From: Chthonomonas sp. UBA2785
GTDB taxonomy: Bacteria; Armatimonadota; Fimbriimonadia; Fimbriimonadales; Fimbriimonadaceae
Direction: 5' to 3'
DNA: 64,000 bases
NCBI GenBank assembly: GCA_002352215.1
Contig: DEIB01000004.1
Location: 1 to 64,000 of the forward strand
The number at the start of each line of letters is the position of its first letter. The first letter of the stretch is position 1. The notes beneath the pieces were generated by a model that was not told the origin of the DNA, did not search any database, and saw only the letters and a program-made list of their open reading frames with translations. The position numbers and the translations under genes are program-made. Shown here one piece after another: positions 44,974-53,851 of this stretch.

Positions 44974-45310
44974 CTATTCCCCTTCCCACATCGCGTCGTC
45001 CGCCGCGAAGTCTTGGAGGAGGGCGGCGCGGCTGGCCAGCAGCGGGGCCAGGGTCGGCCAATCTTCGGGTTGGCCGAGAGAGAAGTCCTCGGGCGCCTCC
45101 CCCCGGGCCATGCGCTCGGCGGCGGGCGCCCAGCGGTCGGCGAGGGCGCGCATCGCCTCGCGGGGATGCTTGATCGTCTGGGCCGAAACATAGTCCGTCG
45201 GCAGGTCGCCGCAGATCACCCACCAGCCCACCCAGCCCGGGTTCTCGCCGCTCTCAATCGCCCACAGGGAGGCGTAGGGCGGCAGGTGCCAGGCCGGGCC
45301 ACTCGCCGTT
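44974..45310 (-). pseudogene. DUF4826-family gene with its 5' end lost at the island junction
   Basis: On the minus strand the segment GPAWHLPPYASLWAIESGEN followed by PGWVGWWVICGDLPTDYVSA matches the DUF4826 core (W-x2-PY-x-SLWAxES, GWW-x-GDLPTDY). The C-terminus ends LLQDFAADDAMWEGE. The roughly 40 N-terminal residues expected for the family are missing; upstream of about 45310 the frame runs on for 30 codons as unrelated AT-rich sequence. High-GC sequence stops at the same place. The family normally has no known function. Confidence 0.65.
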
Positions 45311-47225
45311 GCATTCTGTACCTTGAAGGTGCAACAATCACGTTGCTCGCGGCTATCACATCTGCTCACTTGAGGGTTTATACTTACGGTCAAAAGCAAG
45401 CGTCTACTCTGTTATGAACTCAATTTCCATTCGCCGCTATCGCAAATGCAAACACTTTGAAGTTGCACTACCTAATGGTCTGAATGTCCTGGTTGGCTCA
45501 AATAATTCCGGAAAGAGTTCTGTACTTCAGGCACTATTTTTCGCAGGGTCGTTGCTTCAATCAAGGCAATTACTTAAGAAGCTTCCGCGCTTCAAACATG
45601 ATAGACAAACTTTCACAATTGCTCAAAATCGTGTTTTATACGCGCCAATTGATAATCTACTTGCTCTTGGACATGGTGGAGCATTAACAGAATCTGACAA
45701 AACACAGATAGAAATTGGCATTGAGATTGCAGAAGGCATCAGTTGTACGATTGCTATCCGCCGCGGCAGAAACGGCAGTCTCATGGTTACTATAACGGGA
45801 GAGAAAGCTGCGGTCATACTCGAACACTTGGATCGGCCGTTCTTTTCATATGTGCCGGGATTGGCAGGGATTTCAAAGAACGAATATCAGCTCCCCATTG
45901 GTGTTCTACGAAGAGCAACTGCTCGAGGAGATGCGAATCTCGTACTTAGAAACATTCTGCTTAGGCTGCACCAAGACACAGGCAAGTGGTCTAGTTTTGG
46001 TGATGCTATAAGCGGAATCTTTCCAGATCACAGAGTCTTGATTGACTATAGCGAAGGTACAGATGAAGTTATTAATACAGTTGTATCGCATAACTACTCG
46101 CAACTTCCACTGGACTCTAGTGGGACCGGATTTCTGCAGGCTGTTCAAATTCTTGCATACATACACTATTACGATCCACAGGTATTGCTGCTCGACGAAC
46201 CTGATTCTCACTTGCACCCAAGCCATCAAAGAGCACTGATTGAGTATTTGAATCGATGGAGTGATGGGACTGGAAAGAAGGTGCTCATCGCAACGCACTC
46301 ACGACATGTGCTAGATGCGCTCCCTGAGAGTTCGAGGCGGATATGGGTTGTTGATGGAACAGCGATAGAAGCATCGAGAGAGCAGGACATTCTAGTAGAG
46401 CTTGGCGCCTTAGACAGTGCCGAGAAGCTAGTTATGGGTAAGGCGCCTGCCTTAGTGCTATCAGAGGACGAAGGATTAAAGCCCATCAAGGTAATTCTTG
46501 AAACCCTCCGACCGCAAGGCGACATACCCGTTTGGGCATACAAGGGCGCAAACAGGTTGACATCAGCAGAACTTCTCATTCGATTTGTCAGGGAGCATTC
46601 GCCGGACGCCAAGATAATCGTTCACCGAGACCAAGACTATTTGATGCCCGACGATACGAGCCGTCTGAAGAGACAGTTTGACGCCATCGGAGCTACTATG
46701 TTCTTCACCCCTGGAGTAGACATCGAGTCAGTCTTTTGCTCGCTAGATCATTTGAAGGTGTTGAACCAAGCGCATGAGAAGGTACTGGACTTGATTTATT
46801 TTGAAGTTCTACGTGGGCTTGAACAAGAGTTTAAGTCGCAAGCCAAGAAGGGTGCCAAGGCAGTTGAGCAGGACCGATTTAAGAACGAACTTTCTACAAG
46901 GGGGCAAGCAGAGATTGAGGAGTGGGTCGAATCTTTAGACACCATGGATGTGCGATGGCTTAGAGGCAAAGACTTTCTTAAACGACTGTCTGAGAGGTTT
47001 CAGCAGGAAACTAAGTCAAACTTGAGGTGGCTTGGCTCGTCCCCTTACCTGCAGACGGGAAATTTGTCAGGGTTGCTACCTGAAGAGTAGGCCCTGAATA
47101 GTAATGAGTTGCAGACCGCGTCGGGAGATTCACATTGGACTTCCAAAGCTTGTTTACCGCGTAGGAAACTGTGGTCTGTTGCTTAGAAGGTCGTTACTAG
47201 TTTTGTGACGCACTCTGGTAACGCC
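45306..47225. mobile_element. Low-GC insertion island carrying an OLD-like gene
   Basis: GC content and codon use drop sharply at about 45306 and recover at about 47225 at the stop of the kinase gene. The insert holds a single gene (45414-47090). The left edge falls within the DUF4826 gene; the missing half was not found beyond the right edge. No inverted terminal repeats, transposase or target-site duplication was recognised, so the insertion mechanism is unknown. The boundaries are approximate. The last 135 bases (47091-47225) hold no gene. Confidence 0.6.
45414..47090 (+). CDS. OLD-like AAA ATPase with Toprim-type C-terminal domain
   Basis: A 558-residue protein. The ATPase has Walker A at G28-SNNSGKS35 in NGLNVLVGSNNSGKSSVLQA, an ABC-like signature in LPLDSSGTGFLQAVQILAYI, Walker B with D261 and E262 in VLLLDEPDSHLHP, and the H-loop IATHSRH. 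The C-terminal region has ALVLSEDEGLKP with acidic residues at 351-353, and IIVHRDQDYLMPDD with D406 and D408, the DxD motif of a Toprim-like nuclease. GVDIESVFCSLDHL follows. OLD-family nucleases act in phage defence. Single-gene arrangement, without a UvrD-like GajB partner. Lower GC than the surrounding genes. Confidence 0.8.
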   Translation: MNSISIRRYRKCKHFEVALPNGLNVLVGSNNSGKSSVLQALFFAGSLLQSRQLLKKLPRFKHDRQTFTIAQNRVLYAPIDNLLALGHGGALTESDKTQIEIGIEIAEGISCTIAIRRGRNGSLMVTITGEKAAVILEHLDRPFFSYVPGLAGISKNEYQLPIGVLRRATARGDANLVLRNILLRLHQDTGKWSSFGDAISGIFPDHRVLIDYSEGTDEVINTVVSHNYSQLPLDSSGTGFLQAVQILAYIHYYDPQVLLLDEPDSHLHPSHQRALIEYLNRWSDGTGKKVLIATHSRHVLDALPESSRRIWVVDGTAIEASREQDILVELGALDSAEKLVMGKAPALVLSEDEGLKPIKVILETLRPQGDIPVWAYKGANRLTSAELLIRFVREHSPDAKIIVHRDQDYLMPDDTSRLKRQFDAIGATMFFTPGVDIESVFCSLDHLKVLNQAHEKVLDLIYFEVLRGLEQEFKSQAKKGAKAVEQDRFKNELSTRGQAEIEEWVESLDTMDVRWLRGKDFLKRLSERFQQETKSNLRWLGSSPYLQTGNLSGLLPEE

Positions 47226-48536
47226 CTAGCTCTCCAACCGCTCCACGAACAGCGCTTCCAGCTCCGGCCGGGCCTCGCGCAGGCGCTCGTACAGCGTCAG
47301 CTGCACCATCGCCCGCACCCGGTTCAGGTCCGCCGGGTCTTCCTCGCCCAGCATAAAGTAGTTATCCCCGCGCAGGTAGTCGGTCAAGAACCGCAGCCCC
47401 AGTTCCAGCGCAATCGCCTCCACGGCGTCCACCATCAGGGCAATCTCCTCGCGCTGCGGCGTGGTCGCTGTCGCCAAGAAGCCCCGCGCCACCGCCGCAT
47501 AGACCTCGCGGTCCACCTGCACTTGCCGCAGGTCGCGCTCCTTCTCGCCCGCCACGTTGCACAGGCTGCGCACACAGTCGCCCCAGTCGGCCAGCCATGT
47601 GTAGGGCATCACCGTGTCCAGGTCCACCAGGCTCTTCACTTCCAGCGTCGTCCGGTCGAACAAGAAATTGTCAATCTTGGTATCCCCGTGGATCGCGGTC
47701 TTGCGCAGCCACCCCGCGCGCACCCCATCGGCAATCATCAGGGCCTGGCCGCGCGCCTCTTGCACCAGGTCCAGGTAGGGCCGCAGTTCGGTGTCGTAGC
47801 GGCGGGCTTCGGCTTCGGCATCGCCGATGTTCGCGCTCAGGCGATAAAGATGCTCGGTGGCGCGGCGCACTTCGGCGCTCTCGGGCAGGTAGGGCTCCAC
47901 CGCATCGGCGTCGCGGTGCATGCCCAGCACCGCATCAAACTGCGCGTAGTAGCCGTAGGTGTCGCGGTAGCCCGGCAGGCTCACGTCCATGGCGTGGGCG
48001 TCCAGGTCCGAGGTCAGGTCGGCGGCCAGGGCCAATCCGCGCCCCACCTGCTCGGCCAGCGCCAGTTGCGCCGCCCGCCCAGGCACCTCGCTCAGGCTCT
48101 TGAACGTGGTGGAGTTCGGGATCAGCACCATCAGGCGCCACACGTTGGGGATGCCCGCCACCCGGAAATCCAGGCACGAATCGCCATCCAGCGTCGGCAC
48201 CAGGGTAATGGGGGTCCAGTTCAGTTCGGGGCGCTGCTCGAGGGCAGAAGATTGGGCGCGCAGCCAACTCACCATCGCGTCCATCACGCGGTCGGGGAAG
48301 GCGAAAACGTCGGTGTTCAGGCGCTGCAGCAAGTAGGGCTGGCCGTCTTCGGTCACCACCGAAAACGTGTGCAGATTAATGTTGCCGCGCTCGCGGAATC
48401 GCTCCACCGTGGCCACCGGCGGGATGCGGAACTGGCTGGCAATGACGCGGGCAACCTCAAGCTCGGCCCCGTTGGCCGGGTCCTCGGTCCACGTCTTTAC
48501 CACCGCGTGGGTCGCCATTCGCAAGCCGCAATCCAT
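47226..48536 (-). CDS. APH-fold kinase, N-acetylhexosamine 1-kinase-like
   Basis: A 436-residue protein-kinase-like small-molecule kinase. GNINLHTFSVVTEDGQPYLL followed by QRLNTDVFAFPDRVMD is the N-lobe with its QR-x-N signature, as in NahK-type kinases. The catalytic motif is TAIHGDTKIDNFLFD (Brenner motif HxDxxxxN), and the metal loop is SLVDLDTVMPYTWLADWGDC. NahK phosphorylates N-acetylgalactosamine or -glucosamine at C1 in salvage pathways; other substrates are possible. It marks the right edge of the low-GC island and lies downstream of the arginine operon on the same strand with a gap of about 67 bases. Confidence 0.78.
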   Translation of the reverse strand: MDCGLRMATHAVVKTWTEDPANGAELEVARVIASQFRIPPVATVERFRERGNINLHTFSVVTEDGQPYLLQRLNTDVFAFPDRVMDAMVSWLRAQSSALEQRPELNWTPITLVPTLDGDSCLDFRVAGIPNVWRLMVLIPNSTTFKSLSEVPGRAAQLALAEQVGRGLALAADLTSDLDAHAMDVSLPGYRDTYGYYAQFDAVLGMHRDADAVEPYLPESAEVRRATEHLYRLSANIGDAEAEARRYDTELRPYLDLVQEARGQALMIADGVRAGWLRKTAIHGDTKIDNFLFDRTTLEVKSLVDLDTVMPYTWLADWGDCVRSLCNVAGEKERDLRQVQVDREVYAAVARGFLATATTPQREEIALMVDAVEAIALELGLRFLTDYLRGDNYFMLGEEDPADLNRVRAMVQLTLYERLREARPELEALFVERLES

Positions 48537-48603
48537 AAGCCTGAGGCTGAATCATACCAACTCCACGCCCACCGCCCCGGGGCAAGTTAACAGGGGGAGG
48601 TGA

Positions 48604-49809
48604 TTATCCTTGGGAATTGGCCTCGGCGGCAAGCTCTTCCGCCACGCGCCGGTAGGCATCTCGGAATGACATGCCCTCCTCCGTCACGTACCGGTTGGCC
48701 CGCTCGGCGGCGTAGAGTCCAGGGTCCATCGCGGCCTGCAATCGCGCCGAATCGAACTCAATCCCCGGCACCGCCCGCGCCAGCACCGCGCTCATCCCCG
48801 CCACTTCGTCAAAGGCGCGGAACAGGGGTGCCTTGATCTCCTGCAAGTCGCGGTGGTAGCCGCTGGTCATCTTATGGGTGATGGCCAGAATGTGGCCCAG
48901 TTGAGCCGCCACGCCCACGCTCTTGGCGCGCAGAAGCTCAAAAACGTCCGGGTTGCGCTTTTGCGGCATGATGCTGGAGCCCGTGGTGAACGCCGCCGGC
49001 AACCGCACAAACGCGAACTCGCTGGTGGCAAACAGGCACAGGTCGGCGGCCAGCCGCCCGTAATCCTGGGCGAGCAAAGTGAGGGCAAAGACGGCTTCCG
49101 CCTCGGCCTTGCCCCGGCTGAGCTGCGCGGCCGCGTGCGGCCATTGGGTTTCGGCAAAGCCCAGGGCCTGGGTGGTTTGCTCCCGGTCCAGGTTCACGCC
49201 CGGGGTGCCGTAGCCCGCCGCCGATCCCAGAGGGTTTTTGCCGGCCCGGCGCTGGGCGGCCCGGAGCCCCTCGGCGTCATCGCGGATTTCGCTGGCAAAC
49301 GCCCCCGCCCATTCGGATACCGAACTCGGCATGGCCCGCTGCATGTGGGTGTAGCCAGGCATTTGTTGCTCCGGATTCGCTGCAGCCAGTTCGTCCAGGG
49401 CTTCGGCCACGGATGCAGCTTGGTCGGCGGCGGTGGCCAGGGCTTCGCGGAGGTAAAGCCGCAGCGCGGTCAGCACCTGGTCGTTGCGGCTGCGGCCCAG
49501 GTGCACGCGCTTGCCCGCCTCGCCCAGGCGTTCGGTCAGGTGGCGCTCCAGAGCGGTGTGGCAGTCTTCGTCGGCCAGTTCCACCACCCATTCACCCCGC
49601 GCATGGGCTTCCCCAAGTTCGGCCAGGCTCCCACAAAGCGCTTCGGCATCCGCAGGCGCCAAGTAACCCTGCGCCGCCAGCATTCGCACATGGGCCTGGC
49701 TGGCCTGTACATCATAGGGCACCAGCCGGTTATCCAGGATGTAATCCTCGCCCACGCAGAACGTGAACACCAGTTCGTCCGTGCTTTCGCCCTTATCCCA
49801 TAGTCTCAT
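48604..49809 (-). CDS. argH: Argininosuccinate lyase
   Basis: Last enzyme of arginine synthesis, splitting argininosuccinate into arginine and fumarate. 401 residues; the signature TTGSSIMPQKRNPDVFELLR contains the catalytic serine loop, and VHLGRSRNDQVLTALRLYLR and PGYTHMQRAMPSSVSEW are the other two conserved regions. ATG 49809 overlaps the stop of the preceding deacylase gene (ATGA). This is shorter than the usual 450-460 residues, so the C-terminal domain is reduced. It is the last gene of the operon. Confidence 0.94.
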   Translation of the reverse strand: MRLWDKGESTDELVFTFCVGEDYILDNRLVPYDVQASQAHVRMLAAQGYLAPADAEALCGSLAELGEAHARGEWVVELADEDCHTALERHLTERLGEAGKRVHLGRSRNDQVLTALRLYLREALATAADQAASVAEALDELAAANPEQQMPGYTHMQRAMPSSVSEWAGAFASEIRDDAEGLRAAQRRAGKNPLGSAAGYGTPGVNLDREQTTQALGFAETQWPHAAAQLSRGKAEAEAVFALTLLAQDYGRLAADLCLFATSEFAFVRLPAAFTTGSSIMPQKRNPDVFELLRAKSVGVAAQLGHILAITHKMTSGYHRDLQEIKAPLFRAFDEVAGMSAVLARAVPGIEFDSARLQAAMDPGLYAAERANRYVTEEGMSFRDAYRRVAEELAAEANSQG

Positions 49810-50900
49810 GCCTTTGCCCCTCCTGTGAGTTGCCCCGCAAATGCCGCCGCCCAGCGCACATACCACGCCCGCGCCGCCACAATTTCCGATTGCAACACAA
49901 ATTCATCCAATTGGTGAGATCGTTCGGTTTTGCCGGGGCCACATTTCACCGCCGGGAACCCGCGCATCCACGTCAGGTCGCTCATGGTCGCGCTCCCCAC
50001 CACCCGGGCCTGGGGGTTCGTGGCCAGCCCAGCCTGCACAATCGCGTGATTCTCATCCACGGCGTAGGGTTCCAGCCGCTGGCTCCTCACCTCCACCCGC
50101 GATTTCACCACCGACCGGATGCGCGCCAGCCACTCGTCGTGGCTCATCGTTGGCACACTGCGCACGTCCACCACGGCGCGGGCCTCGGAGGGGATGGCAT
50201 TGCGGGCCTCGCCCGCCTGTACCACCGTGGGTTGATAGCTGCTCATGCCCAGCCAGGGGTCCTCAGGGCCGCGATCCAGCGTCTGCAGGGCCAGCAAATC
50301 TTCGGCCAGGGTGTGAATCGGGTTGCGCATGCCCAGCCGCTCCGCATGGGCGGCGTGGCCGGCATCGCCTTCCGCCACCAGGTCCAGCACCATCAGCCCC
50401 TTTTGCCGCACGGCAATGGTGTGGTCGGTAGGTTCGCCCACAATGCCGCCTTCGGGCACCCCGAACTTCGCCAGCACCTCCGGCACCGCCCACTCCGCGC
50501 CCCGGCTGGTGGTTTCTTCCTGCGTCGTCAGCAGCAGCACGGCCTCCACTGGCCCGCCCTGCGCGTGAATCTCTAGGAACGCCCCCACCAGAGCCGCCAC
50601 GCTCGCCTTGGCGTCGTTGCTGCCCAGCCCGAAGACTTGGTCACCCTCCACCGCCGGCTGCCACGGCTCGCGGGTCCACCCCGCCCCGGGGGGCACGGTG
50701 TCCAGATGCGAATTCAAGAGCAGACGCGGACCCTGGCCCGTGCGGGCGACCACCGTGTGCAAATCCCAGATTTCGGCGGCCACTCCGTAGGCCGCCAGGG
50801 TCTGCACCACTAGCTCGGCGGCTCTCCCCTCTTCACCGCTCAAGCTAGGCGTGGCCACCAATGCCCGGTGGAATGCCAAGAGGTCCGCGTCCGTCATCAT
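49806..50900 (-). CDS. argE: M20 deacylase, likely N-acyl-citrulline deacylase (ArgE-like)
   Basis: A 364-residue M20 peptidase-fold enzyme. Zinc-binding residues: LLNSHLDTVPPG (H, D), GLGSNDAKASVAALVGAFLE (D), TTQEETTSRGAEW (E-E, the catalytic base), GIVGEPTDHT (E) and KCGPGKTERSHQLDEFV (H). Homologues remove acetyl or succinyl groups from ornithine or citrulline. Because the carbamoyltransferase next to it acts on an acylated ornithine, the substrate here is probably N-acyl-citrulline. Start ATG 50900 overlaps the argB stop (ATGA), and the first two codons are both ATG. Confidence 0.83.
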   Translation of the reverse strand: MMTDADLLAFHRALVATPSLSGEEGRAAELVVQTLAAYGVAAEIWDLHTVVARTGQGPRLLLNSHLDTVPPGAGWTREPWQPAVEGDQVFGLGSNDAKASVAALVGAFLEIHAQGGPVEAVLLLTTQEETTSRGAEWAVPEVLAKFGVPEGGIVGEPTDHTIAVRQKGLMVLDLVAEGDAGHAAHAERLGMRNPIHTLAEDLLALQTLDRGPEDPWLGMSSYQPTVVQAGEARNAIPSEARAVVDVRSVPTMSHDEWLARIRSVVKSRVEVRSQRLEPYAVDENHAIVQAGLATNPQARVVGSATMSDLTWMRGFPAVKCGPGKTERSHQLDEFVLQSEIVAARAWYVRWAAAFAGQLTGGAKA

Positions 50901-51814
50901 GCGTGCGAGCCTTCGCGGACGATCAGCGTCCCGCTCCCCTCGTTGGTGAACACTTCCTTCAGCAGGCCGTCGTTGGTGTTTTGCCCCACCACGTGCACGC
51001 GCTCCACCCCGCCTTCCAGCGCCCGGCGGATGCTGGCACTCTTCGGCCACATCCCCTCCTGCACGGCCCCGGTGGACTCCAGATCGGCCAAACCCTTCAG
51101 GTCCATAAAGCTGATGAGCGAGCTCGGATCCTGAGCGTCGCGGAGGATGCCCGGCGCCCCGGTGAGGAAGACCATCTTGGCTGCCCCGAGCCCGATGGCC
51201 AACTCTGCCGCCACGCCGTCGGCATTCAGGTTCAGCACCTGCCCCGACTTGGAGACCCCGAGCGGGCTCACCACCGGGATATGCCCGGCGGCCAGGATCG
51301 TCTCGATGTAGCTCACATCCACGCGGTCAACGTCCCCCACCAGGCCGTAGTCCACGGGGTTGCCGTGGCGGTCCTTGGTCGGCGGACGCTGGTGGGCCAG
51401 GATCATCCCCGCACTCACGCCGCTCACCGTCACCATGCTCATCTGCAGAGCTTGGCCCAGCGCCACGATGTGGGTGGCAACCTCGCCATTCAGGGCCAGG
51501 GTCGTTGCCCGCAGGGCGATGGGGTCGGTGACGCGGCGGCCTTCGATCTTGATCGGCTCGCCGCCGAGGCTTTCCGTCAGCGCCGAGGCCTGCGGCCCGC
51601 CCCCGTGCACCAGCACCACGCGCATGCCCAGCCGGTGCAGCACGCCCACCTGCTCGATCAGGTCTTTGCCGGCCTGAGGGCCGCCCACAAAGGCTTCGCC
51701 CCCCACCTTGACCACAAACGTCTTGCCCTGATAGAGGCTGAGATACGGCAGCGCGGTGCGCAGGGCGGCGATGGCATCGCTGCGAAGGCTGGAAGCAAGG
51801 GCGGATTTAGGCAT
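50897..51814 (-). CDS. argB: Acetylglutamate (or N-acyl-glutamate) kinase
   Basis: A 305-residue amino-acid kinase. TFVVKVGGEAFVGGPQAGKD, MRVVLVHGGGPQASALTESL, VSPLGVSKSGQVLNLNADGV (N-x-D-x-V-A) and MVFLTGAPGIL are the conserved loops for N-acyl-glutamate and ATP. The 305-residue length includes a C-terminal extension GVERVHVVGQNTNDGLLKEV followed by FTNEGSGTLIVREGSHA, typical of ArgB. The enzyme phosphorylates the gamma-carboxyl of N-acyl-glutamate. Start ATG 51814 overlaps the argF' gene by eight bases. Confidence 0.93.
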   Translation of the reverse strand: MPKSALASSLRSDAIAALRTALPYLSLYQGKTFVVKVGGEAFVGGPQAGKDLIEQVGVLHRLGMRVVLVHGGGPQASALTESLGGEPIKIEGRRVTDPIALRATTLALNGEVATHIVALGQALQMSMVTVSGVSAGMILAHQRPPTKDRHGNPVDYGLVGDVDRVDVSYIETILAAGHIPVVSPLGVSKSGQVLNLNADGVAAELAIGLGAAKMVFLTGAPGILRDAQDPSSLISFMDLKGLADLESTGAVQEGMWPKSASIRRALEGGVERVHVVGQNTNDGLLKEVFTNEGSGTLIVREGSHA

Positions 51815-52808
51815 GAGCAAGCATCTCCATGAGAACGGCTTTTTGAACGTGGAGCCGGTTACCGGCAATGGTCGTGACGGCCGAACGCGGGCCATCCAGA
51901 ATCTCGTCGGCCGCCTCGACGTTGCGGCGCAGTGGCAAGCAGTGGAAGAAGCGGGCATCCTTGTGGGCCAACGCGAACCAAGATTCGCGCGCGCACCAAT
52001 CGCGCAGGTCCGCTTTGGCCTGGGCGTCGGCATCCGGGTTGCCGTAGTGCGCCGGGCTGGCCCAGCTCTTGGCGTAAAGCACGTGCGCCCCCGCCATGGC
52101 GGCATCGCGGTCGTCGGTCACGTTCACCGTGCCTCCACCCTGGGTGGCGGCGGCGTGCACGCGGTTCATCACGGCTTCGGGGAGGTCGTAGCCCTCAGGG
52201 CGGCAGATCACCAGGTTCATGCCCCGGCGGGCGGCCATGGTGGCGGTGGCGGCAGGAACCGCGTGGGCGAGGGCCTTGGGATGCCAGGTCCAGCTCAGCA
52301 CGAACTTGGCGTCCTCCCGGATTTCGTAGTCCTCCAGCGCCTTCCACTCGGCCAGGGCTTGGCAGGGGTGGTTGGCGGCGCTCTCCAGATTGATCAGCGG
52401 CCCGGGTGTGATTTCATCCAAAAGGTTGAGGAAACGCTCGTCCATGTCGGCCTTCAGGTCCGTGCCGCCCGCAAAGGCGCGGACACCCAGGGCGTCGCAA
52501 TACTCGCTGAGCACGGGGATGGCCTCGCGGATGTGCTCCGGGTGCGCCCCGTCCATCGTTACTCCGGTGCGGGTTTCCAATGACCAGCACCCCTGCCCCG
52601 CCTGAATGACGAAGCTACTCCCGCCCAGCTGCGCCATGCCCGCCTGAAAAGAAGCCAGCGTGCGCAGGGAGGGATTCATAAAGAGGAGCCCTAGCACTTT
52701 GCCCTTGAGATCATCCCGAATCGGGCTGCGTTGCAGTTCGTGGGCGAGGTCCAAGAGGCGGCGGATGGTGGCATCGTCGAGGTGCTGCAGGTCAAGGAAG
52801 CGGCGCAT
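51807..52808 (-). CDS. argF': N-acyl-ornithine carbamoyltransferase (AOTCase/SOTCase type)
   Basis: A 333-residue carbamoyltransferase. The carbamoyl-phosphate motif is FMNPSLRTLASFQAGMAQLG (S-x-R-T). The catalytic motif is FFHCLPLRRNVEAADEILDG, with LRRN rather than the HCLPAHRGEEV of ornithine enzymes, and the C-terminal block is NRLHVQKAVLMEMLAHA; both mark the N-acyl-ornithine group described from Xanthomonas (acetyl) and Bacteroides (succinyl). At the position known to separate the two, residue 90, there is a proline (TMDGAHPEHIREA), as in the succinyl enzyme. It overlaps argC by one base (TGATG). Confidence 0.88.
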   Translation of the reverse strand: MRRFLDLQHLDDATIRRLLDLAHELQRSPIRDDLKGKVLGLLFMNPSLRTLASFQAGMAQLGGSSFVIQAGQGCWSLETRTGVTMDGAHPEHIREAIPVLSEYCDALGVRAFAGGTDLKADMDERFLNLLDEITPGPLINLESAANHPCQALAEWKALEDYEIREDAKFVLSWTWHPKALAHAVPAATATMAARRGMNLVICRPEGYDLPEAVMNRVHAAATQGGGTVNVTDDRDAAMAGAHVLYAKSWASPAHYGNPDADAQAKADLRDWCARESWFALAHKDARFFHCLPLRRNVEAADEILDGPRSAVTTIAGNRLHVQKAVLMEMLAHA

Positions 52809-53851
52809 CAGTTCCACCCCCAGCCCGGCGATTTCAGCCCCGTGGCATCGTCCAGGCCCGCCAGGCGGTTCATCCACTGCATCGCACCTCCACTGGCTCC
52901 CTTGGTCAGGTTATCCAGGGCCGAGGTGAGAACGATCTGGTCGCCCTCCCGCACCACCCCCACGCGCACTTGGTTAGTGCCTATGACATCCTTGACGGAA
53001 GGCATTGCGGCACTCGCCGTCACAAATCCACCCCGGGAGGCATACATTTCATTCACCATTTGGATCAATTCTTCTTCGCTTGCGGAAGTCTGCGCATCAA
53101 GGAAGATCGTGCTCAATATCCCCCGCGCGAAGTTGCCGCTGTGCGGCACAAACCGCACGTCAATCTCCGCCCCGGCCATGCGCCCCAGCAATGCACTCAT
53201 CTCATCGGCATGGCGGTGGCGCAGCGGGTTGTAAGCCCGCACGTTGCCGTGCCGATCGGGGTGGTGGGTGGCGGCTTTGGGTTCGCGCCCGCTGCCGGTG
53301 CTCCCCGTGACGGCGCTTACGCGCACGTTCGGCCCCACCGCACCCGCCGCCAAGAGCGGGGCGACGGCCAGTGTGACTGACGTGGTGAAGCACCCCGGGT
53401 GCGCCACCGGCCCGGTTTTCACCTCGGGTAATAACTCCGGGTGCCCGAAGACGAACTGGCCCAGCAACTCCGGCGTCGGGTGCGGGTGGCCGTGCATCTT
53501 CTCGTACTGAGTGGGCTCTTGGAACCGGAAATCAGCCGACAAATCCACCAAATGGATGTTTTTGTCCGTGGCCAGAATCTCCCGGGCTACGCGCGCACTC
53601 TCCCCGTGCGGCAAGGCGAGGAAAACAAACGCCTCGCCTAAACCCGCCACCGCGCGCAGCCCCTCTTCGGCCCCCACAAAACAAGTCGAACCATAAGCGG
53701 TCAGCAAGTGCGGAAACACGCTCGCGACCGGCTTCCCCGCCTGCGAACCACTTACCGCCCCGGCGAGCTCAAACTCCGGGTGCAAGGCCAATAAACGGAG
53801 CAATTCACCGCCCACGTAGCCCGTAGCCCCGAAAACGAGAACGGGCTTCAC
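52808..53851 (-). CDS. argC: N-acyl-gamma-glutamyl-phosphate reductase
   Basis: A 347-residue semialdehyde-dehydrogenase-family enzyme. The nucleotide-binding motif is LVFGATGYVGGELLRLLALH; the catalytic Cys is in GPVAHPGCFTTSVTLAVAPL; the His/Gly-rich region is TGSTGSGREPKAATHHPDRH; the C-terminal strands include VRFVPHSGNFARGILSTIFL. It reduces N-acyl-glutamyl phosphate to the semialdehyde with NADPH. The argD aminotransferase needed next is not in the window. ATGA overlap with the P-loop gene upstream. Confidence 0.93.
   Translation of the reverse strand: MKPVLVFGATGYVGGELLRLLALHPEFELAGAVSGSQAGKPVASVFPHLLTAYGSTCFVGAEEGLRAVAGLGEAFVFLALPHGESARVAREILATDKNIHLVDLSADFRFQEPTQYEKMHGHPHPTPELLGQFVFGHPELLPEVKTGPVAHPGCFTTSVTLAVAPLLAAGAVGPNVRVSAVTGSTGSGREPKAATHHPDRHGNVRAYNPLRHRHADEMSALLGRMAGAEIDVRFVPHSGNFARGILSTIFLDAQTSASEEELIQMVNEMYASRGGFVTASAAMPSVKDVIGTNQVRVGVVREGDQIVLTSALDNLTKGASGGAMQWMNRLAGLDDATGLKSPGWGWN

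Noticed and set aside
44873..45223. 116-codon minus-strand frame overlapping the DUF4826 remnant
   Set aside because: Arg/Pro/Gly-rich and out of frame with the recognisable DUF4826 core.
47091..47225. Possible target-site duplication or the missing DUF4826 5' end on the far side of the island
   Set aside because: No sequence longer than a few bases matches the left junction, and the kinase stop begins at 47226.
47205..48590. 461-codon + strand frame opposite the kinase gene
   Set aside because: Antisense shadow with high Gln, His and Val; the kinase has HGDTKIDN and other motifs.
51807..52808. Ornithine carbamoyltransferase (plain argF)
   Set aside because: The catalytic loop is HCLPLRRN instead of HCLPAHRGEEV, and the C-terminal HVQKA block belongs to N-acyl-ornithine enzymes.
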